Assembly (NCBI RefSeq): GCF_005490985.1
Contig: NZ_CP027869.1
Span: 2,232,001 to 2,296,000 of the forward strand
DNA length: 64,000 nt
DNA from: Curtobacterium sp. SGAir0471
GTDB lineage: Bacteria; Actinomycetota; Actinomycetes; Actinomycetales; Microbacteriaceae
Direction: 5' to 3'
Shown: one piece after another, positions 1 through 8,264 of the stretch
Layout: the number at the start of each line of letters is the position of its first letter
How positions within the stretch are numbered: position 1 is the first letter of the stretch
Notes under the pieces: generated by a model
Database searches by the model: none
What the model was told of the DNA's origin: nothing
The model's input: the letters and a program-made list of their open reading frames with translations, nothing else
Program-made: the position numbers and the translations under genes

Positions 1-392
1 TCGCCGGCGTGCAGCACCGAGGCGTCGCCGGCCGTCGGACGGAGCCGCGTCTTGATGCGCGCGACGAGCTCCTTCGGGTTGAACGGCTTCACGACGTAGT
101 CGTCGGCGCCGTTCTCGAGGCCCGCGACGACGTCGGCGGTGTCGCCCTTCGCCGTCAGCATGATGATCGGGGTGCCGCTGTCCGCGCGGATCCGCTTGCA
201 GACCTCGATGCCGTCGATCCCGGGGAGCATCACGTCGAGCAGCACGAGGTCGGGCTTCGTGCTGTGGAACGTCTCGACGGCGTCGTTGCCGTCGGCGCTG
301 AACTCCGGCTCGTAGCCCTCGGAACGGAGGACGATGCCGATCATCTCGGCGAGGGCCTGGTCGTCGTCGACGACGAGGATGCGCGGTGTCAT
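1..392 (-). CDS. mtrA: MtrA-type response regulator, N-terminal part (runs off the window edge)
   Basis: This is the first 130 codons of a two-component response regulator; the gene leaves the window at base 1, so the DNA-binding domain is not visible. The visible part is a complete receiver domain: an acidic pocket at D9-D11, the phospho-acceptor D53 in a LLDVMLPG context, T80, and K102 in a VVKPF context. The ATG at 390-392 is preceded by a GGAG ribosome site nine bases upstream. In Actinobacteria MtrA, with the sensor MtrB, controls cell-wall and division genes. The neighbourhood (ahcY, DUF3499, WhiB) is the usual one for mtrA, so I favour MtrA over another OmpR-family regulator. It is divergent from the membrane-protein operon starting at 542. 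Confidence 0.88.
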   Translation of the reverse strand, partial: MTPRILVVDDDQALAEMIGIVLRSEGYEPEFSADGNDAVETFHSTKPDLVLLDVMLPGIDGIEVCKRIRADSGTPIIMLTAKGDTADVVAGLENGADDYVVKPFNPKELVARIKTRLRPTAGDASVLHAG

Positions 393-541
393 GTGCGTGG
401 ACTCCGTGTGGCGGGCGGGAGGTGCCGGACCGGCACCCACCCGTCACGATAGCCGAGCGCCCGTCGGACAGGGTCCGTGCGCCATGATGGGAGCGGTCGC
501 GCGTTCCGCTGCGCGGCCCGAGCACGATCGAGGGGGCGGCG

Positions 542-1885
542 ATGGCCGACTGGCAGGTTCCGGGTTCCGGCGGGGGCGACGACCGGACGGGAGGCCCGTC
601 CCACCCCACGGGGCAGCCGTCACCGGGTGGGTGGCCGGGGCAGCAGCCGTGGCCGGGTCCGCAGGCAGGTCCGGGTCCGCAGGCGTGGCCGGGCCCCCAG
701 GCCGGTCCGGGGCAGCAGCCGTGGCCGGGCCCGCAGGGGGCTCCGGGACCGCAGGGCGGTCCGGGTCGGCAGCGTCCGATCGTGCCGCTCCGGCCGCTCG
801 GCCTCGGGGACGTGCTCGCCGGGGCCTTCACGGTGTTCCGCCGCAACCCGCGCGTCCTGCTCCTCTGGAGCCTGCTCCTCAGCGGGGTGCTCGGCCTCCT
901 CGCGACGCTGGCGAGCACCTTCGGCCAGCGGTCGCTGCAGGGTCGGCTGTCGTCGGCGGTCGAGGCGGGCGGGAGCGGCGCCGAGGACGTCGTCGCCGGG
1001 TCCGTCACGCTCTTCCTGGTGCTCTCGTTCGGGCTGCCCTTCCTCGCGTACCTGGGCCGGGCGTTCCTCGTCGCCCCGGTCGCGGTCGACACCGGGCAGC
1101 GCATCCTCGGACGGCGTGCGAGCTTCCGCGGCCTCTGGGCGCTCCTCGCCGGTCGTCGGTGGGCCGTCCTGGCGTGGATCCTGCTGCAGCTCGCCGCGGG
1201 TCTGGTCCTCGGGGTGGTCTTCGTCTCGATCGCCGTCGGCATGGTCGTCGCCCTGGCCGCGGGTCGCGCCGGCGTCGGCGGGTACGTCGTCGCGTTCCTC
1301 CTGTTCGCGCTCGGCGCCCTCGTCCTGATCGTCTGGCTGGGGACGCGGTTCGCGTTCACCGTCCCCACGATCGCACTCGAGGGGCGGGGCGTGTTCTCCG
1401 CCGCCGCGCAGTCGTGGCGGCTCACCCGCGGGGCCTTCTGGCGCACCTTCGGCATCGTGCTGCTCGTGCAGGTCGCCTTCGGCATCGCGGGCTCGATCGC
1501 GTCGATCCCGCTCACGTTCGGCACGGCACTGGCCGTCGGCGCGTTCGACCCGCTCGGGCAGACCGGCGCCGCCGCCGGCGTGGGCGTCGGCGCCGTCGTG
1601 GCCATCGTGCTCGGTGCGCTGCTGTCGATCGCCGTGCAGTGCGTCACCGACGTGCTGAGCGCCTCGGTCCTGACCTTCCTGGCGGTCGATCGTCGCATCC
1701 GCACCGAGGCACTCGACCAGCGCATCGCGTCCCACCTGGACACCGGGGAGCCGACGGACCCGTTCGCACCGGCAGCCGCGGTCCCCCGCGCTCCGTGGCC
1801 GGGACGACCGGGCCCCGGTCAGCCGTGGCCCGGTCAGCAGCAGCAGCAGTGGCCCGGGCAGCAGCAGTGGCCGGGCGGCTCGTGA
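542..1885 (+). CDS. Multi-pass membrane protein with GDPD-type membrane domain
   Basis: A 447-residue protein. Residues about 1-85 are a cytoplasmic tail rich in Pro, Gly and Gln, made of repeated GPQ/WPG units, and the last 30 residues are a similar WPGQQ-rich tail. Between them are about six hydrophobic segments. The middle part (FTVPTIALEG, then SWRLTRGAFWRT) resembles the membrane domain found with glycerophosphoryl diester phosphodiesterases, but no catalytic phosphodiesterase domain is present, so the function is unknown. The ATG follows a purine-rich GAGGGGGCGG stretch. Its stop codon overlaps the GTG of the next gene, and it heads a five-gene operon with DUF4129, DUF4350, MoxR and DUF58. 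An envelope role is likely by association. Confidence 0.8.
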   Translation: MADWQVPGSGGGDDRTGGPSHPTGQPSPGGWPGQQPWPGPQAGPGPQAWPGPQAGPGQQPWPGPQGAPGPQGGPGRQRPIVPLRPLGLGDVLAGAFTVFRRNPRVLLLWSLLLSGVLGLLATLASTFGQRSLQGRLSSAVEAGGSGAEDVVAGSVTLFLVLSFGLPFLAYLGRAFLVAPVAVDTGQRILGRRASFRGLWALLAGRRWAVLAWILLQLAAGLVLGVVFVSIAVGMVVALAAGRAGVGGYVVAFLLFALGALVLIVWLGTRFAFTVPTIALEGRGVFSAAAQSWRLTRGAFWRTFGIVLLVQVAFGIAGSIASIPLTFGTALAVGAFDPLGQTGAAAGVGVGAVVAIVLGALLSIAVQCVTDVLSASVLTFLAVDRRIRTEALDQRIASHLDTGEPTDPFAPAAAVPRAPWPGRPGPGQPWPGQQQQQWPGQQQWPGGS

Positions 1886-2520
1886 CGCTCGGCCCGGACG
1901 AGGCGCGTCGACTGCTCGAACGCGAGCTCGAACACCCCGACTACGACGGTGCACGGGCGACCTGGTGGGACCGGGCGTCCCGTCAGCTGCTCGAGTGGCT
2001 CGGGTCCTTCCGCCCGGGCGGCGGCGGCCTGGACTCCCCCGCGTTCGGACAGTCCGTGCTCTGGATCGCGGTCGTGGTGCTCGTCGCGGTCGTGGTCGTC
2101 GTGGTCGTCGCCCGGGGACTGCCCCGTCGGCGCGCCCGCACCGCCCGGGCGGACGACGGCAGCGTCTTCGACGACGACGACCTGCGGTCCGCCCGCGAAC
2201 TCGGCGACGCCGCCCGGTCCGCCCTGCGCGCCGGCGCCTGGGCCGACGCGGTCCTCGACGGCTACCGTTCGATCGCTCGCGGACTCGCCGAACGCGACCT
2301 CGTCCGTGAGGTCCCCGGTGCCACCGCACGCGCCGTCGCCGGACGCGCGGGCCCGTGGTTCCCGGAGCACGCGGACCGCATCGATCGGGCCGCGCGCTCC
2401 TTCGACGCTGTCCGGTACCTCGGTGCCGAGGCCGACGAGACCACCGCACGCTCGGTCCTCGACACCGAGGCGTCCATCCGCACCACCCGTCCCGCGACCG
2501 AGCCCGCGGTGCCGACGTGA
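1882..2520 (+). CDS. DUF4129 domain membrane protein
   Basis: A 212-residue protein whose GTG start overlaps the stop of the preceding gene (GTGA), indicating translational coupling. Residues 1-50 are cytoplasmic and include a WWDRASRQLLEWL stretch typical of DUF4129 proteins. One hydrophobic segment rich in Val lies at about 53-75, and the rest is a helical domain with an acidic patch followed by ARELGDAARSAL and YRSIARGLAERDL motifs, which is the DUF4129 signature region. The family is found next to MoxR and DUF58 genes and its biochemical role is not known. A long in-frame extension upstream is only a shadow of the previous gene, so I place the start at the overlap. Confidence 0.85.
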   Translation: MTLGPDEARRLLERELEHPDYDGARATWWDRASRQLLEWLGSFRPGGGGLDSPAFGQSVLWIAVVVLVAVVVVVVVARGLPRRRARTARADDGSVFDDDDLRSARELGDAARSALRAGAWADAVLDGYRSIARGLAERDLVREVPGATARAVAGRAGPWFPEHADRIDRAARSFDAVRYLGAEADETTARSVLDTEASIRTTRPATEPAVPT

Positions 2521-3770
2521 GCGCCGCCACGACCCCGACCGCCGTCCTCCGCTCGCCAGGGCGCACCGGTCGCGTCGTCTTCTGGATCGTCATCGTCGTC
2601 GTCGGCCTGCTGCTCGCCGGGCTCACGGCCGCGGTGCAGTCCTCCACCGGACCGACGCGCGAACCGCTCGACCCCGGGTCGACGACGGCGAGCGGCGCGC
2701 GGGCGCTCGTGCGCGTGCTCGAACAGCGGGGCACCCGGGTCGACGTGGTCGACCGCGTCGACGACCTCGACCGATCCGAGCTGGACGGTGCGACGGTCCT
2801 GGTCGACGACTCGGCCGGCGCCCTCGACGCCGCGGTCGCACGTCGCCTCGGGCGTTCGACCGAGCACGTCGTGCTGCTGTCCACGGACCAGGCCGCGCTC
2901 GACGCGCTGGGCCTCGACGTCGTCGCCGCCGGACCCGTCCTCGGGGACGACACCGTGCCGACGAGCGGGTGCGCGGTCCCTGCCGTGGCCGCCGCGGGGC
3001 GCCTCACCGTGACCGGCGAGGGCTACCGTCCGTCCGACCGGCCGACGCCGACGGGGTCGGACCTCTGCGTGACGACCGGCAGCGGGGACGACCGCGTCGC
3101 CGGCATCGTCCGGACCGCCACCCCCGGCGGGGACGTCACCCTGGTCGGCACGACGGGCGCGCTCCGCAACGACACGATCACGACCGCGGGCAACGCGGCC
3201 TTCGCACTCGACCTGCTCGGGTCCGGCGACCGGCTCGTCTGGTACACGCCGACGCGCACCTCGGCCGACGCCGCCCCCACCATCGGTTCGCTCGCCCCAC
3301 CGTGGGTGCCCGGCGCCCTGCTGCTGCTCGGCCTCGTCGCGGTCGCAGCCGGCGTCTGGCGAGGACGTCGGCTCGGGCCGCTCGTCGTCGAGCGGATGCC
3401 CGTCGTCGTCCGGGCCTCTGAAACGACCGAGGGGCGCGCACGCCTCTACGCCAGGACGCGTGACCGCACCCATGCGCTCGACACCCTGCGGCTCGCCGCA
3501 CTCCGTCGGATCGGACGCCGACTCGGCCTCCCCCGCGGGACGCACGTCGACGAGGTCGTCCGCGCCGCGGCCCGTGCGACCGGCCGTCCCCCCGCCGCCG
3601 TCGGAGCCGTCCTGGTGGGCGGTCCCACGACCGACGACCGGTCGCTCCGCGACGGTGCGACGGCCCTCGACGAGCTGGAGCGGGCCGTCCGCGCGGCGAC
3701 CGGATCCCCCGACCCACGCCCCACCACCACCCGCACGCCCCACCGCAACCGACGAGGAGCACGACCGTGA
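2517..3770 (+). CDS. DUF4350 domain membrane protein
   Basis: A 417-residue protein starting at a GTG that overlaps the previous stop (GTGA). A transmembrane helix lies at about residues 20-40, followed by a large extracytoplasmic domain with an LVRVLEQRGTRV motif, as in the DUF4350 family, whose middle resembles a GATase-like fold. A second transmembrane helix lies around residues 262-280 (GALLLLGLVAVAAGVW). The cytoplasmic C-terminus is helical and basic. The family is unassigned functionally but is repeatedly found in MoxR-DUF58-DUF4129 operons, where it is assumed to take part in assembling or inserting membrane complexes. Confidence 0.85.
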   Translation: MSAATTPTAVLRSPGRTGRVVFWIVIVVVGLLLAGLTAAVQSSTGPTREPLDPGSTTASGARALVRVLEQRGTRVDVVDRVDDLDRSELDGATVLVDDSAGALDAAVARRLGRSTEHVVLLSTDQAALDALGLDVVAAGPVLGDDTVPTSGCAVPAVAAAGRLTVTGEGYRPSDRPTPTGSDLCVTTGSGDDRVAGIVRTATPGGDVTLVGTTGALRNDTITTAGNAAFALDLLGSGDRLVWYTPTRTSADAAPTIGSLAPPWVPGALLLLGLVAVAAGVWRGRRLGPLVVERMPVVVRASETTEGRARLYARTRDRTHALDTLRLAALRRIGRRLGLPRGTHVDEVVRAAARATGRPPAAVGAVLVGGPTTDDRSLRDGATALDELERAVRAATGSPDPRPTTTRTPHRNRRGARP

Positions 3771-4849
3771 CCGATCCGTCACCCGCCCAGGAACCGACCG
3801 GCACGACCCCGGAACGCACGGCCTCGGACACCGCGGCGCCGAGCACGGACCACCGAGGTACCGCTGCGCCGACCCGCGCAGCGCGTCCTACCGACGGCAC
3901 GGATGCGCTCCGGGACGCCTTCGGCCGGCTCCGCGCCGAGGTCGGCAAGGCCGTCGTCGGGCAGGAGGGCGCCGTCTCCGGCATGATCGTCGGGATCCTC
4001 GCACAGGGCCACGTGCTGCTCGAGGGCGTCCCCGGTGTCGCGAAGACGCTGCTCGTGCGCAGCCTCGCGGCGGCGATGTCGCTCGACACGAAGCGCATCC
4101 AGTTCACCCCCGACCTGATGCCCGGTGACGTCACCGGTTCGCTGGTGTTCGACGCGTCCACCGGCACGTTCCCGTTCCGCGAGGGCCCGGTCTTCACGAA
4201 CGTGCTGCTCGCCGACGAGGTCAACCGCACCCCGCCGAAGACGCAGTCAGCCCTGCTCGAGGCCATGGAGGAACGCCAGGTCAGCGTGGACGGCGCCGCG
4301 CGGCCGCTGCCCGACCCGTTCTTCGTCGCCGCCACGATGAACCCGATCGAGTTCGAGGGCACGTACACGCTGCCGGAGGCGCAGCTCGACCGCTTCCTGA
4401 TGAAGCTGACGCTCGACGTGCCGCCGCGGGACGTCGAGTGGCAGGTGCTCCGTCGGCACGCGGACGGCTTCGTCCCGCGGGACGTCCGCTCCGCCGGCGT
4501 CCGACCGGTGCTCGGCGTCGACGAGGTCCTCGCGGCGCAGCGGGCCGTCCGGGCGGTCGGCGCACGCGACGACGTCCTGGCCTACGTGGTCGACCTCGCC
4601 CGCGCCACCCGGCAGGCCCCGTCCGTCCGCGTCGGGGTGAGCCCCCGCGGTGCGACGGCGCTCCTCGCCGCCGCGAAGGCCTGGGCGTGGCTCACCGGCT
4701 ACGACGCGATCACGCCCGACCACGTGCAGGCGATGCTCCTGCCGGTCTGGCGGCACCGGCTGCGCGTGGCCGTGGACGCCGAGCTCGAGGGCGTCGGGGC
4801 GGACGGCGTGCTGCAGCAGGTCGTCGAGCAGGTCCGGGTGCCGTTCTAG
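3767..4849 (+). CDS. MoxR-family AAA+ ATPase
   Basis: A 360-residue cytoplasmic ATPase. After a disordered Pro/Thr-rich N-terminus of about 45 residues come the MoxR landmarks: Walker A GVPGVAKT near residues 87-94, Walker B LLADEVNRTPPKTQ, the EAMEERQV motif, sensor 1 in FVAATMNPIEFEGTY, and the arginine region LPEAQLDRF. MoxR proteins act as chaperone-like ATPases that mature or activate partner complexes, typically with a DUF58/VWA protein, and here the DUF58 gene follows with its GTG overlapping this stop codon. The GTG start has a GAGGAG ribosome site seven bases upstream, inside the end of the DUF4350 gene. Confidence 0.93.
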   Translation: MTDPSPAQEPTGTTPERTASDTAAPSTDHRGTAAPTRAARPTDGTDALRDAFGRLRAEVGKAVVGQEGAVSGMIVGILAQGHVLLEGVPGVAKTLLVRSLAAAMSLDTKRIQFTPDLMPGDVTGSLVFDASTGTFPFREGPVFTNVLLADEVNRTPPKTQSALLEAMEERQVSVDGAARPLPDPFFVAATMNPIEFEGTYTLPEAQLDRFLMKLTLDVPPRDVEWQVLRRHADGFVPRDVRSAGVRPVLGVDEVLAAQRAVRAVGARDDVLAYVVDLARATRQAPSVRVGVSPRGATALLAAAKAWAWLTGYDAITPDHVQAMLLPVWRHRLRVAVDAELEGVGADGVLQQVVEQVRVPF

Positions 4850-6207
4850 TGGCGGTCTCCGGGCGGTTCGTCGCGCTCATGGCCGTCGCGATCGTCCCCA
4901 CGGTGCTGCTCGGCAGCGCCAGGGCCGGCGTGGCCTGGGTGGTCGTCGTGGTGCTCGCCGCCGGCCTCGACGTCCTGCTCGCCGCCGACCCGCGCACGGT
5001 CCGCGTCGAACGACGGATGCCGAACCTCGCGCGTCGGGGCAGCACGACCGACGGCAGCCTCGTCCTGGCGAACGACGGGCGGCGTCCGCTCCGCGCCCTC
5101 GTCCGGGACATGTGGGAGCCCTCCGCCGGTCACCAGCCGGACCGGATCCGGCTCACCGTCCCCGCCGGGGAGCGTCGGACCGCCCGGGTCCGGTTCACGC
5201 CCTTCCGCCGCGGGCGTCGCGCCAGCGTCGGGGTCGCCGTTCGCTCCACCGGTCCGCTCGGCCTCGCCGCCCGGCAGGCCGTCCTGGTCGTGCCCGGCGA
5301 GCTGGTCGTCACGCCGCCCTTCCGGTCCCGGCGCCACCTGCCCTCGCGCCTCGCCCGGCTCCGTGAGCTCGACGGCGAGACCACCCTGCAGCTCCGCGGA
5401 CACGGCACCGAGTTCGACTCGCTGCGCGACTACGTGCGCGGCGACGACGTGCGGTCGATCGACTGGCGGGCGACCGCACGACGACAGGACCTGGTCGTCC
5501 GGACCTGGCGACCCGAGCGCGACCGCCGCGTCGTCATCGTCGTCGACGCCGGACGTGCCGGTGCCGGACGGGTCGAGGACGAACCGCGGCTGGACACCTT
5601 CATCGAGTCCGCCCTGCTGCTCGGCGCCCTCGCCACCGCCGCCGGTGACCGGGTCGACCTCGTGGTGCTCGACGACACCGTCCGCGACCGGGTGCACGGC
5701 GCGACGCGGACGGACGTCGTGCGGCGCTTCGGCGAGCGGCTCGCGCTCGCGGAACCCGGGCTCGCCGCGACGGACTGGTCTGCGGTGCCGGCGGTCGTCG
5801 ACCGGGTGACGACCTCGCGCGCGTTCGTCGTGCTCCTGTCGAGCCTGGACTCGATCGGTGCCTCGGCCGACCTGCTCGCGGTGCTCCCCCGGCTGACCCG
5901 GCGGCACGCCGTCGTCGTGACGAGCATCGCCGACCCGGCGGTCGAGCGGATGGCGAGCGGGGTCCCGGAGCCGGACCGCGACGGACCGGAGCAGCGCGGC
6001 GGGCGGGTGTCGCGCCTCCCGGTCGGATCCGGTGCCGAACGCGACGTGTACCGCCGGGCGGCCGCGGAACGCACCCTGCTCGACGCCGACGGCGTCGGGG
6101 ACGTCGCTCGCCGGGTCGGTGCCGAGGTCGTCCGCGGTGGTCCCGCGGCGGTGCCCCCGGCCGTCGCGGACGCGTACATCCGCGCGAAGGCCGGCGGACG
6201 ACTCTGA
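4849..6207 (+). CDS. DUF58 domain protein, MoxR partner
   Basis: A 452-residue protein beginning at the GTG that shares its first base with the TAG of the MoxR gene. Two N-terminal membrane helices (residues about 8-45) precede a beta-rich extracytoplasmic region. The DUF58 core is clear around residues 182-220, with FDSLRDYVRGDD, the DWRATAR motif and a VVRTWRPERDR stretch, followed by a VWA-like segment with IVVDAGRAG. DUF58 proteins are usual partners of MoxR ATPases. It is the last gene of the operon and converges on the SpoIIM-like gene with only 15 bases between their stop codons. Confidence 0.9.
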   Translation: MAVSGRFVALMAVAIVPTVLLGSARAGVAWVVVVVLAAGLDVLLAADPRTVRVERRMPNLARRGSTTDGSLVLANDGRRPLRALVRDMWEPSAGHQPDRIRLTVPAGERRTARVRFTPFRRGRRASVGVAVRSTGPLGLAARQAVLVVPGELVVTPPFRSRRHLPSRLARLRELDGETTLQLRGHGTEFDSLRDYVRGDDVRSIDWRATARRQDLVVRTWRPERDRRVVIVVDAGRAGAGRVEDEPRLDTFIESALLLGALATAAGDRVDLVVLDDTVRDRVHGATRTDVVRRFGERLALAEPGLAATDWSAVPAVVDRVTTSRAFVVLLSSLDSIGASADLLAVLPRLTRRHAVVVTSIADPAVERMASGVPEPDRDGPEQRGGRVSRLPVGSGAERDVYRRAAAERTLLDADGVGDVARRVGAEVVRGGPAAVPPAVADAYIRAKAGGRL

Positions 6208-6222
6208 GTCGCGGGCGACAGC

Positions 6223-7218
6223 TCAGCCGGCGGTGAGCGCGGTCGCGCCGCGCTCGAACTCCTCGACGTCGCCCCGCTCACCCGCGCGGTACGCGCGGCC
6301 GCCGAGCACCCACTGGTACCAGAGCACCGCGGCGAGTGCGACCGTGCCGATGCCGATCTTGACCGGCCACGGCCAGTCCTGGCGGGTCACGACGCCCTCG
6401 ACCAGGCCGGAGAGCAGCAGGGTGAGCGCGAGGCCGACCGCGACCGTGAGGAGCGCCCGACCGTCCTCGGCCAGGGCCTGCGCCCGGGTGCGCGCACCGG
6501 GGGCGATCCACGACCAGCAGATCATCAGGCCCGCGGCGCCGGCGAGGAACACCGAGTACAGCTCGAGCTGGCCGTGCGGGGCGATCCAGAGGAAGAAGTC
6601 CCCGAGCCGGCCCTGCGAGTGCATGATCGCGCCGGAGACACCCAGGCTCACGGCGTTCTGGATGATCGACACCGGGACGTAGAGGCCGGTGATGCCGAAG
6701 GCCACCATGCGGGCGGCGATGAACGCGTTGTTCGACCACACCTGCGCGGTGAAGGCCCCCAGGCCGTGGTCCGAGTAGTACGCCTGGAAGTCCTCGGTCG
6801 CGTACTGCCGCAGGGCCTCGGGTGTGCCGAAGGTGGCGACCGCGCCCGGGGTCGAGGCGATCCAGATGCCGACGATCACGCTCATCACCGCGGTCGCCGC
6901 CGCCACCCAGATCGTCACCCAGCGGATGCGGTACAGCGCTGCCGGCAGGTGCCGCGTGAAGAACGTCGTGACGGCGGTCAGCGGGTCGACCGGTGTGCCG
7001 GTGAAACGGAGGCGTGCGCGGAACAGCGTGCGGGACAGCCGGTCGCCCGTCGAGGAGCCCGGGGCGACGCCGCGGATCCGCGCGAGGTCGGTCGCCACCT
7101 CCTGGTAGCCGCTGACGAGCCGGTCCGCGTCCGCCCCCGACCCGTGACGGGTCCGGGCGAGGCGGTCGACCTCGTCCCAGCGGTCACCGTGCACCGCGCT
7201 GTAGGCCTCCAGGTCCAC
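6223..7218 (-). CDS. Stage II sporulation protein M (SpoIIM) family membrane protein
   Basis: A 331-residue integral membrane protein with an about 90-residue cytoplasmic N-terminus (VDLEAYSAVHGDRWDEV), several membrane helices and a glycine-rich core with the HGQLELYSVFLAGAAGL motif typical of SpoIIM/DUF95 proteins. The GTG at 7216-7218 is chosen because a strong GGGGGAGG ribosome site precedes it. In endospore formers SpoIIM belongs to the engulfment machinery; in actinobacteria, which do not make endospores, the homologue is usually beside RDD, MoxR and DUF58 genes and has no assigned function. It is divergent from the RDD gene, 61 bases away. Confidence 0.88.
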   Translation of the reverse strand: MDLEAYSAVHGDRWDEVDRLARTRHGSGADADRLVSGYQEVATDLARIRGVAPGSSTGDRLSRTLFRARLRFTGTPVDPLTAVTTFFTRHLPAALYRIRWVTIWVAAATAVMSVIVGIWIASTPGAVATFGTPEALRQYATEDFQAYYSDHGLGAFTAQVWSNNAFIAARMVAFGITGLYVPVSIIQNAVSLGVSGAIMHSQGRLGDFFLWIAPHGQLELYSVFLAGAAGLMICWSWIAPGARTRAQALAEDGRALLTVAVGLALTLLLSGLVEGVVTRQDWPWPVKIGIGTVALAAVLWYQWVLGGRAYRAGERGDVEEFERGATALTAG

Positions 7219-7267
7219 GTGCCTCCCCCGATCGTGCACACCGCGCCCCGTCGGGACCCGGTCACGA

Positions 7268-7273
7268 CAGAAT
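7268..7273 (+). promoter_or_regulatory. -10-like hexamer, probable leaderless start of the RDD gene
   Basis: CAGAAT ends six bases before the ATG at 7280 and no ribosome site is visible, so transcription would begin at or next to the start codon. No convincing -35 element is seen. Confidence 0.45.
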
Positions 7274-7279
7274 GATCCC

Positions 7280-8149
7280 ATGGGGAAGACGCGCGTGCCA
7301 CGCGACCTGTCCGACGCCCGCTTCGGCGGGGCGCTCGACGAGACCACCGACGAGCTCGTCGTCGGCGAGGCCGTCGCGCTCGACGTCCAGCCGGCCGGCA
7401 TCGCGCTGCGGCTCGCGGCGGCGCTGCTCGACGGCGCGTGCCTGGCGGTGCTGCTCGCGATGCTGCTCTTCGGGCTCCTGCGGGCGTTGCCGGCCGACGC
7501 CGACGCGGTGTGGATCCTGCCCGTGGGGATCGTCTCCGGCGTCACGGTGCTCGTGCTCGTCCCGGCGTGCGTCGAGGCGGTCACGCGGGGCAAGAGCGTC
7601 GGACGGTACGCCGCCGGCACCCGGGTCGTGCGGGTGGACGGCGGGGCGATCGGCTTCCGGCACGCCTTCACCCGCGCGCTGGTCGGGCTGCTCGAGCTCT
7701 GGTCCACCCTGGGCTCCGTGGCGCTCGTCGTCGCGCTGTTCGGGTCACGGCCCCGGCGTCTCGGCGACCTGCTCGCCGGGACCTTCGTGCAGCACGAACG
7801 CGGAGCGCGGCGGCGGGACGTGCAGGTGCTCCTGCCGGTCGAGCTCGTGCCGTGGGCGGCGGTGGCGGACGTGTCAGCACTGCCGCAGCGGCTGGAGGAC
7901 CGGCTCGGCGCGTTCTTCCGGTCGGTCGCCGACCTGCCGCCCGAGGCACGCGAGGCCGCAGCGCGCACGCTCGCCGCGGCGGTGGCGGAGTACGCGTCGC
8001 CGGTGCCCGACGTCCACCCCGAGGTGTTCCTCGCCGGCGTGGTCGCGGTACGGCGGGAGCGCGACGTGCGGGCACTGCGGGCCCGGGCGGCGCTGCTCGA
8101 CGGCGCGGCGGCGGTCGCGGGGGCGCGGCCGCCGGGCTTCCCGCGCTGA
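7280..8149 (+). CDS. RDD family membrane protein
   Basis: A 289-residue protein. The RDD domain spans roughly residues 35-175: an ALRLAAALLDGACLAVLL first helix carrying the R..D pattern, a second helix pair, then GKSVGRYAAGTRVVR and a final RRLGDLLAGTFVQHE segment typical of the family. The remaining 110 residues are a cytoplasmic, charged, helical tail with repeated Arg/Ala-rich stretches. RDD proteins are small membrane proteins; some have been linked to ion transport, but the function here is unknown. The gene is paired divergently with the SpoIIM-like gene, an arrangement common in actinobacteria. Confidence 0.88.
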   Translation: MGKTRVPRDLSDARFGGALDETTDELVVGEAVALDVQPAGIALRLAAALLDGACLAVLLAMLLFGLLRALPADADAVWILPVGIVSGVTVLVLVPACVEAVTRGKSVGRYAAGTRVVRVDGGAIGFRHAFTRALVGLLELWSTLGSVALVVALFGSRPRRLGDLLAGTFVQHERGARRRDVQVLLPVELVPWAAVADVSALPQRLEDRLGAFFRSVADLPPEAREAAARTLAAAVAEYASPVPDVHPEVFLAGVVAVRRERDVRALRARAALLDGAAAVAGARPPGFPR

Positions 8150-8152
8150 GGC

Positions 8153-8181
8153 GCGGCCGCGGCGCGCTGCGCGGCGGCCGC
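8153..8181. terminator. GC-rich hairpin between convergent genes
   Basis: GCGGCCGC at 8153-8160 pairs with GCGGCCGC at 8174-8181 across a 13-base loop that is itself GC-rich. It lies directly after the RDD stop codon and downstream of ahcY on the other strand. There is no T-run, as is usual for high-GC terminators. A wider imperfect inverted repeat (around 8183-8190 and 8240-8247) follows. Confidence 0.4.
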
Positions 8182-8264
8182 ATCGAACCATTGATCCGAC
8201 GTCGAACCGGCACTCGGCCCTGGTTGGATGTCGGGATCGTGGTTCGACGCTCCCGACCGCGGCG